Below are positions 59,501-64,000 of a stretch of 64,000 nt of DNA, piece by piece. The position numbers and the translations under genes were made by a program. Numbering within the stretch: the stretch's first letter is position 1; every line of letters begins with the position of its first letter. The notes below the pieces were generated by a model. It worked only from the letters and a program-made list of their open reading frames with translations. It did not search any database and was not told where the DNA came from. The stretch is from Lichenostomus cassidix (taxonomy: Eukaryota > Chordata > Aves > Passeriformes > Meliphagidae): the NCBI GenBank assembly GCA_008360975.2, contig CM039182.1, forward strand, positions 20,866,324-20,930,323, given 5' to 3'.

Positions 59501-62150
59501 GCCAGCTTAGGGACACGGTGGCATCATTTGTTTGCTATATGTCAGGTGTTAGAGGAAAGAAAAATTTGTGGACAGTTGCAGAAAGTGAAAAAATACCTCA
59601 TTAAATGAACCTCAGCAAAGGGAAATCACTTTTCCTAGTATTTTTTATCTTGGTTTTGCCAGATAGCGGTGGTGAAGCCCTTGGTCTTGTACATATGGGT
59701 GGAGCTTTTCTGTTTTGTATTTATAATCTCTTGCCAGGCTTCTGGGTCTGTTCTGCACTTAAATTCTGTACAAAATGCCAGCTTGGTATACAGACCTTCA
59801 GATAGATTTAAATTTTATTATTTTAAATGGAGAGTCAGCACAGTGCCCAGGTGGCCAAGAAAGCCAATGGCATCCTGGCTCGTGTCACACAGTGTGGCCA
59901 GGCAGAGTATGGCCAGCACAACTAGGTCAGTGATGGATCATACCCTTGTACTTGGACTGATGAAGCCACACCTTGAATCCTGGATTCAATTGGTTCAATT
60001 TTGAGCCTTTCACTGGCCTCAAAACTGGTGCTGGAGTATGTCCAGAGAAGGGCAGCAAAGCTGGTGAAGGGTCTGAAGAGTAAATCCTGTGAGGAGTGGC
60101 TGACGAAACTGGGGTTGTTTGAACTGGAGAAAAGGAGGTTCTGGGGGGGACCTTATTGCTCCCTATAACTGCCTGAAAAGAGGTGGTAGCCGAGTGGGGG
60201 TCTGCCTCTTCTCCCAGGTAACAAGTGATGGGGCAAGAGAAAATGGCCTTAACTTACACCAGGGAAGATTTAGATCGGATTTGATGAAAAATCTCTTCAC
60301 TGAGAGGGCTGTTGAGCATTGGTAAAGGCTGCCCAGGGAAGTGGCTGAGTCACCACCCTTGGGGGTACTGAAAACCAAACACATGTAGATGTGGCCCTGA
60401 GGGATATGGTTTGGTGGTGGACTTAGGTTAATTCTGGGTTCAGTGATCTTAAAGGTGTTTTCCAACCTAAGCGCTTTGATTCAAAGAAATTATGATTCAC
60501 GGTGAATTGTGTAGGTGATCTGGCAGTATGCTCATTTTAATACTAAAGATTTCCTCCCTGCATCATTTATGCAAATCCACCTTTAGTTTCTGCAGCCTTC
60601 TACTAAATACTTCAAACTTTCTTTTCTCTCCAGTGTGTTTGGTCTGCTCCACTGTTGTCCTCTGAGTAACAGCTTGGTCCTGTTCTAGAGTCTGCAGCAT
60701 TTACAGCTCTCTCTTTCTATGAGCATAACCCAGTGTAATCTTGAATGTGAAGGACTTTCTGAGATTGGTCTTTCACTACAGACTGTTCTAAAGTACAGTA
60801 ATGATCTCACAAGAATCAGTCTTTCCTTGGTTACATTGTTTGGTTAATTGTAGGCTTTGGGGCTCCTGACTGGAGGGGGGCTGTTTCCTTGACAATATCA
60901 GCTTAGACAAGGTATAGATGCTAAGACTGGTCATCATAATCTTGAAAGTGAGCATGTTACAGCAAATAACATGTCCCTTGCAAATGTGTTGATCTTAATA
61001 ACTTTAGTTATGTTCTGGGTTGTCTTTTGCTTGTCAGTATGATACTGGGGGTTTTTCCGCCTCCAGGATTAAAATAAACAATTGTTTGTTGCATTGACTT
61101 TTTTCCCACCCAAGCCCTCCAAACTCTTGTCTTCAGTTCCATTATGTGCTTATGGTTTTGCTGAGATATTAGCCTCTTGAAGACGATTTACAGTTAACTG
61201 ACTCATTGCCTCTTTATTTTCGTTCTGTCTGAGAGTTGCCAACACATCCCACACTTTGCAAATTCTGATCTGATCTCGATTCTATATCTTGATTATTTGT
61301 TAAATTAAACTCTGCTTTAAGAAGAAAGAACTTATATTATCAATAGTCAAAATATATCAGAATCTGCAAGTGCGATGTTTACTTTGTTTTTGGGGCTTTT
61401 TAATTAAAGTTGACTCCATTGTGCTTACTGTTTTAAAGCACAAATGTTTGGTTAGTTTTTTGTTGTCTCTTACTGGGATTTCAGCAAGACTTTCATGGCC
61501 ACTTAAGTTAGGAACAAAATTTCTTGAAAACAGAATGTTTTCATCTGGATTCTTGTCAAATTCAGATGTGCCTGATGGTTGAGCACCAAGGGGAAAAGGT
61601 ATTGGGCCTCTTAATAGTTACTAAGTTTCCAAGGAGGTTACTTTCCTCAGTTCCCACGCTTTCCTGTGCTCCTCCAAACTATTGAATTTAGTTGTTTGGT
61701 GTTTGTGCTGGGTAATAGCCTGGAGAAGAGCACTGGCTCCTATGTAGCATCACAGTTTGACACGGGTATGTCAAAATGCCTGGTTGTGTTGGTGTCAGAG
61801 TACAAAATAAATTAGACAGCACTTGCAGGAAGTTTTTCATCAATGCTCTGAGTTCCCCCCTTCCTTTCTTTCTTTCTGCTGCCTATTTTTTGCATTCAAA
61901 CTGTTGGTAGATTTTTCATATCAAAATGCTGGGTTTTCTATATTTAACTTTTTTAAAATTTTAGGCTCAGTGGTATTGATTTTTCTCATTGCACATTCTT
62001 TGAATCTCTGGCAGAAGTCCTGGAGGGGATTTGGGAGCGAAGAAGAAGAAAAAGAAGCAGAAGAGAAAAAAGGAGAAACCAAATTCTGGAGGCACCAAAT
62101 CAGATTCTGCATCTGACTCCCAGGAGATTAAAATTCAACAGCCTTCAAAA
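53433..62150 (+). CDS. NMT2: NMT2, glycylpeptide N-tetradecanoyltransferase 2, coding exons 1-2, 3' partial
   Basis: Exon 1 (53433-53542) joined to exon 2 (62015-62150) gives 82 codons of one frame that match the NMT2 N-terminus I recall. NMT2 transfers myristate from myristoyl-CoA to the N-terminal Gly of target proteins in the cytosol. Only the non-catalytic N-terminal region is here: an acidic start, a Lys-rich run (about residues 46-58) thought to help ribosome association, and a Ser-rich linker. The myristoyl-CoA and peptide-binding folds are encoded beyond the window. The acidic start distinguishes NMT2 from NMT1. It lies 12 kb downstream of FAM171A1 on the same strand, an order I also recall in human. 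Confidence 0.96.
53712..53752. repeat. GGCCC/GGCTC pentamer repeat
   Basis: About eight tandem pentamers (GGCCC, GGCCT, GGCTC) just downstream of NMT2 exon 1, inside the CpG island. Likely a slippage-prone GC repeat. Confidence 0.85.
57631..57653. repeat. A/AAAC simple repeat
   Basis: A run of A followed by tandem AAAC units, then a degenerate AACCC stretch, in NMT2 intron 1. Confidence 0.8.
59830..60497 (+). mobile_element. CR1 LINE 3' end, about 670 bp
   Basis: A clear CR1 3' segment. It has the ordered blocks GCCCAGGTGGCCAAGAAAGC, GCATCCTGGCTCGTGTCAC, GAAGCCACACCTTGAATCC, GAGTATGTCCAGAGAAGGGC, GGAGTGGCTGACGAAACTGG, GTCTGCCTCTTCTCCCAGG and GCTGCCCAGGGAAGTGGCTG, then TCTTAAAGGTGTTTTCCAACC and a decayed ATTC/ATG end repeat. 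These are the tail of the CR1 reverse-transcriptase frame and 3'UTR. The copy is 5' truncated and carries many substitutions and small indels, so it is inactive. CR1 of this type is the main LINE of birds and supports an avian source. Confidence 0.93.
62015..62150 (+). CDS. NMT2: NMT2 coding exon 2: Lys-rich ribosome-targeting segment
   Basis: 136 nt. The acceptor is TTTGAATCTCTGGCAG and the donor TCAAAA|GTGAGA, ending on a complete codon. It encodes SPGGDLGA, then a run of six Lys with Q-K-R-K-K-E-K, then [20 protein letters not shown] and QPSK. The basic cluster is the segment linked in NMTs to polysome association. The next exon is outside the window. The open frame seen upstream of 62015 in another frame is intron. 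Confidence 0.96.
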
Positions 62151-64000
62151 GTGAGAGCCTGGTTGTTTCAATTTGTGCTTGCTTTCTAATTTAATTTTAA
62201 TTCGCATGTCGCTTGTTGTAAAAGCAAGTTGGTAGTTCTGCCTTAGTGTGTGAAAATTAAGCAAATGGTTCCCGTCCTGAACAGACAGAAGCAAGGCACG
62301 ACCTGGTGTTTGCAGAGCTGTCGTCACCACCACGGTGGTGTACTGTGAGAAAGGCAGAGGAGGAGTTGTTTTGTCTTTCTCTTTGAGCAGTTAGAACTCA
62401 GGCTAGTGACAGCCTCGTTGCACAGAATCATACACTGCAGTGGTAGAGCTTTTAAATAGATTTTGTATTTGATGAATTGCCTTTAGTTTTTAGCCACCAT
62501 CTAACTTGGCTTAGTGCAGTTTCAGTCACTTGTGCAGCGAAAAGCTCTCTCAGCAGCAGCAGCAGGAGGGAAGGTGGGCCTGCTGTGCTAACCAGAGTCT
62601 CATTGGGGCAAGCAAGCAGCATGTCATTGTACATAAAATGCAGTAATCTCAAACATGGACAGACAGCCTGAAGAAACTTTTGGCTGTCAGAAGGACCTCC
62701 ACGATAAGAATGCAAAATTGTTTGAGGGAATGTACAGCCCTCATGGACTTTGTGATAACATAGGATTGTCTGTGTGCTTTTGTCTGTCATGTTCTGAATG
62801 AGCAGTGAATAACATGATGTGGTGGCTTTTTAGCATACAGCTTTTATCTCAAGAGAAATCTGAGTCTAAGAACTAAAGTTTGTAAAACTAAGAAAGTTTA
62901 TGGACCATTGAGCATATTGAGGTAGTTGTACTTGCTTTATCAGATTAGTGTGGAGAATTCCACACCATTGTACCAATAGTAATCTTCATCCTGTAAGATT
63001 TGTCAAGTACATTAGGGCTACCAAATAATTTTAGGGGAAAAAGGTGTGTTCAGACTCATTAGCATAGTGATAGATTTTTATGTTGTCCCTTTAGATCTTC
63101 TCTGTTATCTTGATTGCTTTGAATTTGCACATTTGGCACAGGGGACACTTTATAATATGTAGAGAGATCTTAAGTACTTCTTTGCCACATGTTTTGATAC
63201 TGCATTTCTGTAAAACACGTGTCATGAATTGGTAATACAGGAAGACTGTTTGCAAATGATACACAAGTAATTTCACACTCTTACAACTGGTGTGGGGTAA
63301 ATTTTCATGTTAACATAAAGACATAATTGTGATAGTATCCTGTGAGATCCTTGATTTTCTGCTGATCAAGCTTATTGTTACATATGTTGCCTCTTACTGC
63401 ATTAAAAGGAAGCTGCTTCATGTTTTTTTGTTTTCATGGGCAAGATTTAAGTCCACCAACTTGCAGTCTTGCACACCATTTCTCTGATGTGATGTGTTTT
63501 GCAAATGTGGAAGCCTATCCTGGTCCTAGGAGTTGTACTATTCATGATTATTTTACTGACAGAGGAAGTTTAGTCAGTTTGTTAGTAATGTTATAAAATT
63601 TTCTATTTTATTTGCATTTAAAAAAAAGAGTTCTTATATAAGTCTTTCTTTCAAGCTCTAGGCTGCTAAACCACTTTACTCTTCTTTTATGGCTTCCACT
63701 TGTCTCTCGTCAAAATGCATCAGCATTGACTGGGGGATTATTTTGCCTTCTCTGCTGTGTTCCATGTCTGTGTTAGACAACTATTCTGTTTTAGAATTTT
63801 TGAAAGCATCTTAGACTGCTGATCTGGATCAGTGTGGGAAAGTATAGTTATTTTCTCTGCTACTCAAGTAATAATTAGATTTAGTATTCCTAGTGCTATG
63901 TGAAATTGATTATAGAAAACAGGCTTTTAGAGTTTGCTTGCTCACTCTTGGTTGAAAAGAGCATATTTCAGAGGAGAATGACTTTGTACACCTTACCTCT
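62151..64000 (+). other. NMT2: NMT2 intron 2, 5' part
   Basis: 1,850 bp to the window end with no further NMT2 exon recognised. Otherwise ordinary AT-rich sequence. A small perfect inverted repeat (CACCAC-GTGGTG around 62328-62340) is present. Confidence 0.85.

Larger units (their letters stand above)
53543..62014 (+). other. NMT2: NMT2 intron 1
   Basis: 8,472 bp. The first kilobase is the downstream half of the CpG island. A smaller CpG-rich patch lies at 55205-55300 (8 CpG in about 100 bp). An AAAC-type simple repeat lies at 57631-57653. A CR1 element occupies 59830-60497. No coding sequence is supported; the 146-codon frame at 57584 has no family resemblance. Confidence 0.9.

Overview
This is a 64 kb piece of a vertebrate nuclear genome, most likely from a bird. 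Two spliced genes with GT-AG introns sit head-to-tail on the + strand. The background is AT-rich intron and intergenic DNA, with one strong CpG island at the second promoter. The interspersed repeats are CR1 LINE 3' ends and avian-type endogenous retroviral LTRs. There are no bacterial-style operons, CRISPR arrays or RNA genes that I can support.

Positions 1-42.6 kb hold most of FAM171A1 (astroprincin), a type I membrane protein. Seven coding exons can be placed to the base: 7374-7601, 13420-13512, 18521-18679, 22830-23006, 36353-36469, 38950-39064 and 39705-41409. Together they encode the last 864 residues. The first exon, with the signal peptide, lies upstream of the window, so 1-7373 is the 3' part of intron 1. 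Exons 2-6 are all phase 1-1 and form the ectodomain, exon 7 holds the transmembrane helix, and exon 8 encodes the whole cytoplasmic tail. The 3'UTR follows, with candidate poly(A) signals at 42579, 43643 and 44196.

Positions 42.6-52.9 kb are intergenic. They hold microsatellites, an antisense LTR-like promoter block near 47.5 kb, and a 461-bp direct duplication (49920-50380 and 52463-52923, 10 mismatches, no indels). The second copy ends where the NMT2 CpG island begins.

Positions 52.9-64 kb hold the 5' part of NMT2 (glycylpeptide N-tetradecanoyltransferase 2): the CpG-island promoter, coding exon 1 (53433-53542), an 8.5 kb first intron with a CR1 element, coding exon 2 (62015-62150), and the start of intron 2. 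The catalytic domain lies beyond the window. From memory, FAM171A1 and NMT2 are also adjacent and co-oriented on human 10p13, so the order looks ancestral.

I did not find a convincing new biological system. The best leads are the duplication abutting the NMT2 promoter, an open frame running in frame upstream of the NMT2 start, a CpG cluster inside FAM171A1 intron 5, and the two LTRs.
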